Positions 49,818 through 58,360 of a stretch of 64,000 nucleotides of DNA are shown here, piece after piece. Source of the stretch: Actinoplanes sp. SE50/110. GTDB taxonomy: Bacteria; Actinomycetota; Actinomycetes; Mycobacteriales; Micromonosporaceae. Below the pieces are notes generated by a model that was not told where the DNA came from, made no database searches, and worked only from the letters and a program-made list of their open reading frames with translations. The DNA lies in contig NZ_LT827010.1 of NCBI RefSeq assembly GCF_900119315.1, positions 4,869,001 to 4,933,000 on the forward strand, given 5' to 3'. The position numbers were made by a program, and so were the translations under genes. Numbering within the stretch: the stretch's first letter is position 1; each line of letters starts with the position of its first letter.

Positions 49818-51688
49818 CAGCTCACCTGCCAGGTAAAGGCGATCGTCTTCCGGTTGCCGGCGAAGTCGGTCACGGTGATGGACACGGTCGAGGTGGCGAC
49901 GGTCATCGGCTTGCCGGTGATCACACCGGTGTTCGCGTCCAGCGCGAGGCCGGCCGGCAGCCCGGAGGCCGTCCACGTGAACGGTCCGACGCCGCCCGTC
50001 TGGGTCAGCTGCAGCGCCGTGATCGCCTTGCCCTTCTGACTGGACTGCGCGCCCGGCGACGTGATGGTCAGCGGTGCGTAGATCGTCCACTTGAAGGGGA
50101 TCTTCTTCACGGTGCCGCTGGCATCGGTGAGCAGGATCTGGATGTCCCAGGTGCCGGCCGTGGTCGGCGTGCCGCTCACGAGTCCGGTCGCCGAGTTGAT
50201 CGAGAGCCCCGGCGGCAGGTTGACGGCACCCCAGGTGTACAGCGAGGGGTTGGCCACGATCAGCTGGGTGGTGGTGCTGTCGTTCAGCTGCTGAGCCTTG
50301 TCGATGGACCAGTCGAAGGTCACCGAGGCGCTCTCGCCGCGGCTGTCGGTGACGGTCACCACGACGTGGGCGGTACCCAGGGCGGCGGGCGTCCCGGTGA
50401 TCAGGCCGCTGCTCGACCCGATCGACATGCCGGCGCGCAGACTCGTGGCCGTCCAGGTGTAGGGGCCGACACCGTCGGTGGCGACCATCTGCAGCGGGAC
50501 CGCGGCGGTGTCGATGTAGGTGTCCTGCTTGGGGGGAATGGCCAGCTTCGGCGCCGAGTAGATCGTCCACACGAACGACACCTTGGCGTTCTGCTTGCGG
50601 GCGTCGGTCACGGTGACGGTGACGTTCGAGGCGCCGAGGGTGTCCGGCGTACCCGTGATCACCCCCGTGGCGCTGTCGATGGACAGGCCGTTCGGCAGAC
50701 CGGTCGCCGACCACGTGTACGGAGTGGTGCCGCCGGCCGCGGACGGTGAGAGCGTGACGCTGCGACCCTGCGTGGTGCCCTGGTCAGCGATCTTGGCAAG
50801 CGTGATCTTGGTGACGACCGCCCACCGGAAGGTGATCCGGGCGGTCTTGCCGCGGGCGTCGATGACGGTCACCGTCACCGTCGAGGTGCCGGCGCTCGTG
50901 GGCGTCCCGGTCACCGAGGTCGTGGTCGGGTCGAAGGTCAGACCGTTCGGCAGACCGGTGACCGACCAGGTGTACGGCCGGCTGCCGCCGGTGGCCGACA
51001 GCGGGAGCGCCGCGATCGCCGACCCGAGCGTGCTGACCTGGTCGGGCACGGCGGTCACGGCCACCGCGCCGGAGCCGAACACCGGGTCGCCCGACCCACC
51101 GGCACCGAAGAGCGTGGACGTGGCGAACGAGCAGGTGTCGCCGCCGCAGGCGGGCGACGGCCAGGCCACCCCGACGACCGCGCGCACCATGGCGATCGGC
51201 TGGGTGTTGTCGGCGGTGCAGGGACTCCCGCCGGTCTGCTCCCAGCACTTGCCGAGGTAGAGATAGCGCTGGTACGTCACCCCGTTGACCGCGATGCCCG
51301 ACGAGCTCGGCGGCACCGGGAAGGCGATGCCGCCGGTGGCCGTGGACGGCGCGGTGGTGACCGCCGTCGGCACCGCCGCGGCGTCCCACCGCTCGGTGTC
51401 GGCCAGCAGCGGCACCGCCTTGGCCACCGGCGCCGGGCATGCCGTGGCGCACGGCGCACGCTCGGACAGCAGGGCCGTCACCTGCGGCGCCCGGAGGGTG
51501 TCCATGGCATCCGCGGCGAGCCGGATGCCGCCCTGTTGCTGACCCTGCCCGTGCGAGGTCGACATGGCCTGCACGAAGAAGGTGCTCAACCCCATCAGCA
51601 CGACGCACACGACCGCGGCGGACACGATCATCTCGAGCATGGTGAACCCACCATCGCCCGCGTCGCACACCCTGACGCGCTTCGGCAC
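49817..51688 (-). CDS. pseudopilin with five immunoglobulin-like (He_PIG) repeats
   Basis: A 623-residue protein with start placed at GTG 51688. The prepilin motif is DGGFTMLEMIVSAAVVCVVL (Gly|Phe, Glu+5 present). A pilin-like domain continues to about residue 220. Then come about five repeats of 75-80 residues of the putative-Ig type, with signatures such as YTWSVTGLPNGLTFDPTTTS, YTWSATGLPNGLSIDSATGV, YTWTATSLRAGMSIGSSSGL and FTWTASGLPAGLALDANTGV. A pilin tip carrying an adhesive stalk is the likely design. First gene of the operon. Confidence 0.88.
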   Translation of the reverse strand: MPKRVRVCDAGDGGFTMLEMIVSAAVVCVVLMGLSTFFVQAMSTSHGQGQQQGGIRLAADAMDTLRAPQVTALLSERAPCATACPAPVAKAVPLLADTERWDAAAVPTAVTTAPSTATGGIAFPVPPSSSGIAVNGVTYQRYLYLGKCWEQTGGSPCTADNTQPIAMVRAVVGVAWPSPACGGDTCSFATSTLFGAGGSGDPVFGSGAVAVTAVPDQVSTLGSAIAALPLSATGGSRPYTWSVTGLPNGLTFDPTTTSVTGTPTSAGTSTVTVTVIDARGKTARITFRWAVVTKITLAKIADQGTTQGRSVTLSPSAAGGTTPYTWSATGLPNGLSIDSATGVITGTPDTLGASNVTVTVTDARKQNAKVSFVWTIYSAPKLAIPPKQDTYIDTAAVPLQMVATDGVGPYTWTATSLRAGMSIGSSSGLITGTPAALGTAHVVVTVTDSRGESASVTFDWSIDKAQQLNDSTTTQLIVANPSLYTWGAVNLPPGLSINSATGLVSGTPTTAGTWDIQILLTDASGTVKKIPFKWTIYAPLTITSPGAQSSQKGKAITALQLTQTGGVGPFTWTASGLPAGLALDANTGVITGKPMTVATSTVSITVTDFAGNRKTIAFTWQVS

Positions 51689-52054
51689 CTGGTCGCCCCG
51701 GAACACGGTCCCCAACTCCCGTCGCTGCCTGAACACCCCACCCCGCACGCGGTGGACGTGCCCTTATCGGCACGGCGACAGCCGCCTTGAGAGCAACGGC
51801 GCGCGAAAACGGCCCGGAGCGACGGTCAGCCGGCCCGCGCGGCTCCTTGTCTGCCTGCGGGACGAGCGCAGCCCGGCCCGGCCTGGTCGAGGCGACCGGC
51901 GGTGATGACGGCCCGCATTTGCGGCCGGGTCGAGGAGATCCCGCTCCGGCGCCCGCCACGACCGGGGGCACATGCCGGCCACCGGTCGGGCGGAGCAGCG
52001 GCCGACCCCTCGCCAGAGGGCCGCCGAGCTCCGCCGAACCGGTTGACCGCGAGG
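51689..52054. other. intergenic region without a recognisable gene
   Basis: A 366-bp gap between the pseudopilin operon and the end of the ThDP-enzyme gene. The right part should hold the terminator of the latter. The left part, with CGTGCCCTTATCGGCACGGC (a small inverted repeat GTGCC/GGCAC near 51759-51774), may hold the pseudopilin promoter. Reading frames here are short and have no ribosome sites. Confidence 0.4.
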
Positions 52055-54385
52055 TCAGTGCCGGGTCAGGGTCAGCGCCGCGTCGACGATGCTGCCGGTG
52101 TCGATACCGTGCAGGCGGTAGGCGTCCGCCAGGCCGGAGGACTGGCCGAACTCGGTCACCCCGAGGCAACGCATCCGGTCCCCGCGCGCCGCGCCGAGGA
52201 AGGCCAGTGTGTGCGGATGGCCGTCCTGCACGGTGACCAGGGGCGTGGGGTGCTCGGCGGGGAACAGCTCGTCCAGGATGCCGCCGCCCACGCCGGCAGC
52301 GCGGCTGCCGCGCTGCTGGAACGAGCGGAAGACCAGATCCGGGCTGGTCAGGCAGACGACCCCGGCCTTGACGCCGTGCGCGGCCAGAGCGTCGGCGGCC
52401 GCGACGACCTCGGGCATGATGGCGCCGACCCCGACCAGCGTCACCTCCTCGTCGCCGATCGGGTGATCGGCCGGCAACCGGTAGCCGCCGGCGACGCTCT
52501 GCCGGCGACGGCGCTCCCGGAGGGTGGGGTCCTCCGGGACGCGGGCCAGCCCGGGATCGATGGGCCGGGTGGACAGCCGGAAGTACGCCGAGGTGCCGCC
52601 CTCGACGCCGACCCGGCTCATCGCGTGCAGGAAGCACCACTGCAGGTCCTGCGCGAACGCCGGCTCCCACGCGACGCAGCCGGGCTGCTCCAGCCCGATC
52701 GACGGGGTGGTGATCGACTGGTGGGCGCCGCCCTCGGGCGCGAGCGTCACGCCGGACGGGGTGCCCACGAGGATGGACTGACCCCCGGCGTAGATGCCGT
52801 AGGACCACGGCTCCAGGGCGCGCGACACGAAGGGGTCATACAGCGTGGCGATCGGGATCAGCCGCTCACCCCAGCGGGACCAGGTGGTGCCCAGCTCGCC
52901 CAGCAGGGACACCAGGTTGACCTCGGCGATGCCCAGTTCGATGTGCTGACCGTTGCTGTCCTCCCGCCAGCGCAGGACCCGCTCGGCGTCGTCGGCGAAC
53001 CAGTCGTGCCGGTCCTCCACCGACCAGACGCCGGTCTTGTTGATCCAGCCGCCCAGGTTGGTGGACGACGCCACGTCGGGAGAGCAGGTGACCACCCGGG
53101 CCGCCGCCTCGGGAGCGTCGCGCGGCAGGTCGGCCAGCAACCGGCCGAGAGCCGCCTGGGTGCTCATCGGCTTGCGGTAGCCGTGGTCGAGCTGGACCGG
53201 CACCGGCAGGGGTGAGGTCGGCGCGACGGGCTCGCGGCGCAGCGCCCGGCCGCGGGCCGCGCACAGCCGGCCGGCCGGGGTGTCCGGGCCGAAACGCTGC
53301 CAGGGCGCCCGGCGGTCCATGCCGCAGGCCTGCGCCAGCGCGTCCATCTGGGCGGCGCTGAGCAGCGCCGAGTGGTTGTTGGGGTGCCCCTCGGTGGGCA
53401 GGCCGCGGCCCTTGACGGTGTAGGCGAACACGACGGTGGGGCGGTGCGTCTCGACGCCGTGGAAGGTGTCGACGAGCAGTCCCAGATCGTGGCCGCCGAG
53501 GTCGCGGACCGCGGCGGCGAGCTCGTCCGGCGGGATCTCGTCCAGCAGCGCCTTGAGCTCGTGGCCGTCGGCCAGCGATGAGCTGCCCGCCAGGATGCGC
53601 TCGGCCACCTCGGCGGGGCCGACCCGCAGCATCCGCTGGTACTCCTCGTTGGGCATCGCTTCCAGCCGGGCGCGCAGCGACTGACCGCCGGGCCGGTCGA
53701 ACAGCCGGGAGATGATGCGACCCCACTTGAGGATGACGACCTGCCACCCGGCGGCCGCGAACATGCCCTGCAACTTGGTGATCTGGATGTCCGGAACGAC
53801 CCGGTCCAGGGACTGCCGGTTGAGGTCGACCACCCAGAGCAACTCGCCCATCTTGGCCACGGCCGGGTCCATGACCGCTTCCCAGATGGCGCCCTCGTCC
53901 AGTTCGGCGTCGCCGAGCAGGCTGATGAAGCGTCCACCGGGGGCCGTGCCGGGGAACTGCGAGGCGACGTACCGATGCGCCATCGCGGCCCAGAGCGCCG
54001 CCGTCGCCCCGATGCCCACCGACCCGGTGGAGAAGTCGACCGTGTCCGGGTCCTTGAGGCGGGACGGATACGACTGCAGGCCGCCCTTGGCCCTCAGCGT
54101 CGGCAGGTACGCCTCGTCGAGGTCGCCGAGCAGCCAGTTGACGGCGTGCAGCACCGGCGAGGCGTGCGGTTTGACCGACACCCGGTCCCGGCTGGTCAGC
54201 TCGGCGAACCACAGGGCCACCATGATGTCGACCATCGAGGCGCTCGACGCCTGGTGGCCGCCGACCTTGACCCCGGAGTCGTTGGGCCGGCCGGCGTTGG
54301 CGGCGTCGACGATCGACGCCGACAGCCACAGCACGCGCCGGGCGATCTCGTGCAGTGCGTCGAGGTCGGTCGGCGTTTCGTCCAT
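52055..54385 (-). CDS. AceE/transketolase-like thiamine-diphosphate enzyme
   Basis: A 776-residue homodimeric E1-type enzyme. The ThDP motif begins at SLLGDAELDEGAIWEAVMDP and continues through ELLWVVDLNRQSLDRV. The substrate-side histidines are in GGHQASSASMVDIMVALWFA. The pyrimidine domain has HIELGIAEVNLVSLLGELGT and VGTPSGVTLAPEGGAHQS. It is about 110 residues shorter than AceE and lacks its N-terminal E2-binding arm. It may be a pyruvate- or 2-oxo-acid-converting relative. No E2 gene is adjacent. Confidence 0.85.
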   Translation of the reverse strand: MDETPTDLDALHEIARRVLWLSASIVDAANAGRPNDSGVKVGGHQASSASMVDIMVALWFAELTSRDRVSVKPHASPVLHAVNWLLGDLDEAYLPTLRAKGGLQSYPSRLKDPDTVDFSTGSVGIGATAALWAAMAHRYVASQFPGTAPGGRFISLLGDAELDEGAIWEAVMDPAVAKMGELLWVVDLNRQSLDRVVPDIQITKLQGMFAAAGWQVVILKWGRIISRLFDRPGGQSLRARLEAMPNEEYQRMLRVGPAEVAERILAGSSSLADGHELKALLDEIPPDELAAAVRDLGGHDLGLLVDTFHGVETHRPTVVFAYTVKGRGLPTEGHPNNHSALLSAAQMDALAQACGMDRRAPWQRFGPDTPAGRLCAARGRALRREPVAPTSPLPVPVQLDHGYRKPMSTQAALGRLLADLPRDAPEAAARVVTCSPDVASSTNLGGWINKTGVWSVEDRHDWFADDAERVLRWREDSNGQHIELGIAEVNLVSLLGELGTTWSRWGERLIPIATLYDPFVSRALEPWSYGIYAGGQSILVGTPSGVTLAPEGGAHQSITTPSIGLEQPGCVAWEPAFAQDLQWCFLHAMSRVGVEGGTSAYFRLSTRPIDPGLARVPEDPTLRERRRRQSVAGGYRLPADHPIGDEEVTLVGVGAIMPEVVAAADALAAHGVKAGVVCLTSPDLVFRSFQQRGSRAAGVGGGILDELFPAEHPTPLVTVQDGHPHTLAFLGAARGDRMRCLGVTEFGQSSGLADAYRLHGIDTGSIVDAALTLTRH

Positions 54386-54475
54386 CGGAATCTCCCGGGT
54401 CGGCGGCTGGTGGTTCGCAGCGAGGATAGGCGTGCCTTCATCTCGCTTTCATGCCGGATCTTTAACTTTCCCGGC

Positions 54476-54607
54476 ATGAGCGACGTGCTGGCGGTCGACG
54501 CGGTCGGCCACCACGGGTCGATCGCGGCGCTGCGCGAGCGGGCCCCGGAGCAGGCGCACGAGATCCGGACGGGGACGACGAGCGTACCGCCGCAATCGCC
54601 GCCGTGA
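54476..54607 (+). CDS. small unknown protein or remnant
   Basis: A 43-residue frame from an ATG at 54476 with good codon bias: MSDVLAVDAVGHHGSIAALR, then ERAPEQAHEIRTGTT. Its TGA overlaps a GTG at 54604 (GTGA) that opens another short frame. I recognise no family. It lies in a run of damaged genes, so a remnant is likelier than a gene. Confidence 0.3.
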   Translation: MSDVLAVDAVGHHGSIAALRERAPEQAHEIRTGTTSVPPQSPP

Positions 54608-54742
54608 GCGGGCGGGACGTGGCGCCGATCGATGGCGGCGGGCTGCCGGTGCGCGGTCCGCAGGAGCGCATCGATGCCCTGATCGCCGCGGTCGTGGGCG
54701 CGGGATCGCGCGGCGCGGCCCGACCCACCGGGGAGACGCCGT

Positions 54743-54853
54743 CCGTTCACCGGGCCGCTGACCGCCGGGCTGGCGGTCAGTGCCGCCCGGACCCTGATCT
54801 GCCTGACCGCGGCGTTCCTGACGCTGCGCCGCCGCGACATCACCGGAGGATGA
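54743..54853 (+). pseudogene. C-terminal remnant of an ABC-type permease
   Basis: Thirty-six codons end at a TGA at 54851 and encode PFTGPLTAGLAVSAARTLIC followed by LTAAFLTLRRRDITGG. The last membrane helix plus a final RRRD-x-T-G is the usual ending of ABC-2 type permeases. The rest of the gene is missing. Its stop overlaps the ATG of the next reading frame (ATGA). Confidence 0.5.
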
Positions 54854-55181
54854 CCATGCGACCCGCCATCACCCGCGCCGCCCTGGTGCTCGCCGTCCCG
54901 GCGTGACCACCGCGACGATCGGCGCCTCGGCCGCCTGCGACAAGGGCGGACCGAAGGTCGCCGACACCGGCGCCGGCCCGAACTGGATCTGCATGATGAG
55001 CTTCACCGACCTGCACGGGCAGCATCAGGACGGCAAGTTCGAGGTCACCGTGAAGACCGACGGCACCTACGTGGCCGGTGGCCCGTCGAAGATCATCGGA
55101 CTCGCGACGGTCACCGACACGCAGGGACACGACGTGCCGAAACCGGTGTTCGAGTTCGACGGGGTGCTCAGCACTCGATGA
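54850..55181 (+). pseudogene. exported small protein split by a frameshift
   Basis: From ATG 54850 (GGAG just upstream) the frame encodes MTMRPAITRAALVLAVPA, the start of a signal peptide, then stops at 54904. The next frame continues without a start: TTATIGASAACDKGG, WICMMSFTDLHGQHQDGKFE and a strand-rich end at 55181. One base change near 54900 would join them into an exported protein of about 110 residues. The last 14 bases overlap the serine dehydratase gene. Confidence 0.6.
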
Positions 55182-56472
55182 CGTTGACGGCCAGGCCGCC
55201 GCGGCTGGTCTCCTTGTACTTGATCTTCATGTCGGCGCCGGTCTCCTTCATCGTCTTGATCACCTTGTCGAGGGAGACATGGTGCCTACCGTCGCCGCGC
55301 AGCGCCATCCGGGCCGCGGTCACCGCCTTGACCGCGGCCATCCCGTTGCGTTCGATGCACGGGATCTGCACCAGGCCGCCGACCGGGTCGCAGGTCAGCC
55401 CCAGGTTGTGTTCCATGCCGATCTCGGCGGCGTTCTCCACCTGCTCCGGGGTGCCACCGAGCACCTCGGCCAGGCCGGCCGCCGCCATCGCGCAGGCCGA
55501 GCCGACCTCGCCCTGGCAGCCGACCTCGGCGCCGGAGATCGACGCGTTCTCCTTGAACAGCAGGCCGATCGCGCCGGCCGCCAGCAGGAACCGGACGATG
55601 CCGTCCGGGCCGGCGCCCGGGATGAACGCCGTGTAGTAGCTCAGCACCGCCGGGATGATCCCCGCGGCGCCGTTGGTGGGCGCGGTCACCACGCGGCCAC
55701 CGGCCGCGTTCTGCTCATTGACGGCCATGGCGTACGCGGTGAGCCACTCCATCGCGTGCACCGCGGGATCCCCGGCGGCCCGCAGTTGCCGGGCCGTGGC
55801 GGCGGCCCGGCGGCGCACCTTCAGCCCGCCGGGCAGCACCCCCTCGGCGTCCAGGCCGGCGCCGACGCAGTCGCGCATCACGTCCCAGATGGCGAGCAGG
55901 CCGGACCGCACCTCGGACTCGGGGCGCCACGCGGTCTCGTTGGCCAGCATCAGCCGGGAGATGGACAGCCCGGTGCGCTGGGTGAGCGCGAGCAGTTCGG
56001 CGCCGGAGCTGAACGGGTGCGGCAGCGGGGTCTCGTCGGCGCGCAGCCGCGAGGTGCCCTGGTCGACGACGAACCCGCCGCCGACCGAGAAGTAGGTCTT
56101 GCTGATCAGCACCGCGCCGCTCGCGTCGAGCGCGGTGAACGTCATCCCGTTCGGGTGCTCGGGCAGCGACCGCCGCCGGTGCAGGACCAGGTCGACCTCG
56201 ACCCGGCGGTCGTCCATGGTGAGGGAGGCCGGCGGCTCCAGCGTGGTGTCGACCGTCTCCGGGTCCTCGCCCATCAGGCCGAGCAGCACCGCGCGGGGGG
56301 TGCCGTGCCCGTGCCCGGTGGCGCCCAGCGAGCCGAACAGCTCGGCGCGCACGGTCGCCACCCGGTCGTCGAGGTGTCCCAGGAACATCCGGGCGGCGCG
56401 CATCGGGCCGACCGTGTGCGAGCTGGACGGGCCGATGCCGATCGAGAACAGGTCGAACACCGAGACGGCCAT
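55168..56472 (-). CDS. sdaA: L-serine ammonia-lyase, single-chain iron-sulfur type
   Basis: A 434-residue enzyme converting L-serine to pyruvate and ammonia. The beta part starts [20 protein letters not shown]; the alpha part has [14 protein letters not shown]. Cluster cysteines are in [35 protein letters not shown] and the final VNVIEC. Length matches the fused form. The ATG overlaps the gcvT stop by one base (TGATG), and both genes lie behind the glycine riboswitch. Confidence 0.95.
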   Translation of the reverse strand: MAVSVFDLFSIGIGPSSSHTVGPMRAARMFLGHLDDRVATVRAELFGSLGATGHGHGTPRAVLLGLMGEDPETVDTTLEPPASLTMDDRRVEVDLVLHRRRSLPEHPNGMTFTALDASGAVLISKTYFSVGGGFVVDQGTSRLRADETPLPHPFSSGAELLALTQRTGLSISRLMLANETAWRPESEVRSGLLAIWDVMRDCVGAGLDAEGVLPGGLKVRRRAAATARQLRAAGDPAVHAMEWLTAYAMAVNEQNAAGGRVVTAPTNGAAGIIPAVLSYYTAFIPGAGPDGIVRFLLAAGAIGLLFKENASISGAEVGCQGEVGSACAMAAAGLAEVLGGTPEQVENAAEIGMEHNLGLTCDPVGGLVQIPCIERNGMAAVKAVTAARMALRGDGRHHVSLDKVIKTMKETGADMKIKYKETSRGGLAVNVIEC

Positions 56473-57521
56473 CAGTCCTTCTTTCGCCGGTAGAACGGCA
56501 GCTTCACGATCTCCGCCGGGATCGGCGTGCCCCGTACATCGACCGCCAGCCGGGCCCGATCCAGATTTTTCCGGAGATAGGCGAGCGCGATGGGGTGGCC
56601 GAGCGTCGGGGACAGCGCACCGCTGGTCACCTCGCCGACCTTCGCCCCGGTCTCCGCATCGATCACCGCATAGCCCGCGCGCGGCGAGCGGCGGCCGGTC
56701 GTCACCAGGCCGACCAGCTCGCGCACCGGCTCCGCGGCCCGCAGCGCGTCGCCGCCGACGAAATCCCGCTTGTCCCGTGCCACCACCCGCCCCAGGCCCG
56801 CGTCGAACGGCGTGGTGCGCACGGTCAGCTCGTGGCCGTACAGCGGCATGCCGGCCTCCAGGCGCAGCGTGTCCCGGCAGGCCAGCCCGGCCGGCTGGGC
56901 GCCCGCGGCGGCCGCCCACGCCCAGATCGCCTCGGCGTCCTCGTTCGCGCAGTAGATCTCGAAGCCGTCCTCGCCGGTGTACCCGGTGCGGGCCAGCAGC
57001 ACGTCACGGCCGGCCACCCGCTCCGGCTTGATCGCGTAATACCGCAGGTCGGGATGCTCGCCGACGATCTTCACGGCGTCCGGCCCCTGGATCGCGATCA
57101 GCGCACCCACGTGCTCGGTCACGGTCACCGCGAAGCCGCCGGAGTGCTCACCGAGCATGGCGAGCACCATCGGCGCGTTCGCGGCGTTCGCCACCACCAG
57201 GAAGCTGCGCTCGGCGAGCCGGTACACCACCAGGTCGTCGAGCACCCCGCCGGTGGTGTGGCACAGCATGGTGTATTTCGCCCGCCCCACGGCGACCGCG
57301 GAGAGGCGCCCGACCAGGGCGAAATCGAGGAAGGCGGCGGCATCCGGTCCGCTGACCGCGATCTGCCCCATGTGGCCCAGATCGAAAAGACCGCAGGATT
57401 GCCGTACGGCGTGGTGCTCGGCCACGTCACTGCCGTACCGCAGCGGCATCTCCCAGCCGGCGAAACCGGTCATCGAGGCGCCGAGGCGGCGGTGGACGTC
57501 GTGCAGCGCGGTGCGTCGCAA
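56472..57521 (-). CDS. gcvT: aminomethyltransferase, T protein of the glycine cleavage system
   Basis: A 349-residue GcvT starting at TTG 57521. Family marks are [60 protein letters not shown] with the folate-binding residues, and [20 protein letters not shown]. It transfers the methylene group of glycine to tetrahydrofolate. gcvH and gcvP are not in the window. The gene is directly downstream of a glycine riboswitch; AAGGAG lies eight bases from the start. Confidence 0.96.
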   Translation of the reverse strand: MRRTALHDVHRRLGASMTGFAGWEMPLRYGSDVAEHHAVRQSCGLFDLGHMGQIAVSGPDAAAFLDFALVGRLSAVAVGRAKYTMLCHTTGGVLDDLVVYRLAERSFLVVANAANAPMVLAMLGEHSGGFAVTVTEHVGALIAIQGPDAVKIVGEHPDLRYYAIKPERVAGRDVLLARTGYTGEDGFEIYCANEDAEAIWAWAAAAGAQPAGLACRDTLRLEAGMPLYGHELTVRTTPFDAGLGRVVARDKRDFVGGDALRAAEPVRELVGLVTTGRRSPRAGYAVIDAETGAKVGEVTSGALSPTLGHPIALAYLRKNLDRARLAVDVRGTPIPAEIVKLPFYRRKKD

Positions 57522-57522
57522 C

Positions 57523-57553
57523 AGGGAGGCTCCTTCGGGTGTCGGGCCTCCCT
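57523..57553 (-). promoter_or_regulatory. hairpin next to the gcvT ribosome site
   Basis: Perfect 8-bp arms AGGGAGGC (57553-57546) and GCCTCCCT (57530-57523) around a 15-base loop lie between the riboswitch and the gcvT start. The AAGGAG ribosome site (57535-57530) ends where the 3' arm begins, and the arm reaches to one base from the TTG. Formation would hinder initiation, so the switch may act at translation. No T-run follows. Confidence 0.6.
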
Positions 57554-57559
57554 CGCTCT

Positions 57560-57735
57560 GTCATCTGTGCCTGAGAGGTTCACCGCGAAGGCGGCTTGCA
57601 CCGTGGGCGCAGCCCGCGACGGGGCTGACTTTCCAGAGTCGCCTGACCGCTGCGGTACCGGGTGCCTGAGAGATTCTGAGGGAGAATTTGCTCCTTCGGC
57701 GCCCAGGTGACGGACCCTGGGACTCTCCCGCGGCG
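57560..57735 (-). ncRNA. tandem glycine riboswitch
   Basis: On the minus strand two glycine aptamers lie in series. Aptamer 1 (about 57733-57661) has GCGGGAGAGTCCC, GCCGAAGGAGCAA and CTCTCAGGCACC. Aptamer 2 (about 57645-57567) has ACTCTGGAAAG, CACGGTGCAAGCC and CCTCTCAGGCAC. The two CTCTCAGGCA(C) signatures and the GGAGCAA/GTGCAAG loops are the hallmark. It lies 40 bases before gcvT and should switch the operon on when glycine is high. Confidence 0.93.
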
Positions 57736-57773
57736 GCTGTGACGGCGAAAGTCTTCACTTGTCAGCGCCGACC

Positions 57774-58223
57774 CTACCGGGTGCCGGCGCTTTCCCGCTC
57801 ACCGGCCCGGGCCAGGCGTTCCAGGGCCGGCAGCGCCGCCACCACGGTGTCACTCTCCTCCGGGGTCAGCTGCTCGAAGAGCCGGTCCAGGGTGGTGGCG
57901 TAATACGCGTAGGTGCGGCTGAGCAGCTCACGCCCGGCGTCGGTCACCTCGACCAGCACGCCGCGCCCGTCGTGCGGGTCGGGCACCCGGCGCACCTGTC
58001 CGGCCTTCTCCATCCGCCCGATCAGCTGGGTCATGCCCGGCTGTGAGGCCCGGGTGAGCCGCGCCAGGTCGGTGACCCGCCCCGGCCCGTGATCGGCGAG
58101 GCGGCGCAGCACGGCGAGCGCGATCGAACTCGGATTGTCCGGCCCCTCCAGCTGCCGCAGGAACCGCACCAGCTGCCCGAGCACCGGCAACAGTTGTGCT
58201 CCCCGGCCCTCACCGCTCGTCAT
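57774..58223 (-). CDS. MarR family transcriptional regulator
   Basis: A 149-residue winged-helix regulator from the ATG at 58223 (an ATG five codons upstream is possible). The DNA-binding core reads IALAVLRRLADHGPGRVTDL, ARLTRASQPGMTQLIGRMEK and VRRVPDPHDGRGVLVEVTDA, with the wing DPHDGRG. It lies upstream of the glycine riboswitch on the same strand and diverges from the secreted glycosidase gene. The ligand is unknown. Confidence 0.9.
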   Translation of the reverse strand: MTSGEGRGAQLLPVLGQLVRFLRQLEGPDNPSSIALAVLRRLADHGPGRVTDLARLTRASQPGMTQLIGRMEKAGQVRRVPDPHDGRGVLVEVTDAGRELLSRTYAYYATTLDRLFEQLTPEESDTVVAALPALERLARAGERESAGTR

Positions 58224-58322
58224 GCCCACAACCGGCATCCTCCCGCACCGCCCCGCGCCGCCCGCGCGCGGCCGGGCCACCGCTCCGTCCTCATTGACAG
58301 AGTTGATTTCCACGGCGAATTA

Positions 58323-58336
58323 TGGGAGCGCTCCCA
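58323..58336. promoter_or_regulatory. CebR/LacI-type operator, perfect box
   Basis: TGGGAGCGCTCCCA, identical to the CebR box known from Streptomyces cellobiose-controlled genes. It lies 24 bases before the GTG start of the secreted glycosidase. An ATG inside it (58322) opens a longer frame but is plainly operator, not start. Confidence 0.88.
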
Positions 58337-58360
58337 TCATCTCGTCCCCTGGAGAGCCCC

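Noticed and set aside
58322-58360. Upstream ATG start for the secreted glycosidase
   Set aside because: The ATG lies inside a perfect CebR operator and would put 13 residues before the signal peptide; GTG 58361 has a ribosome site.
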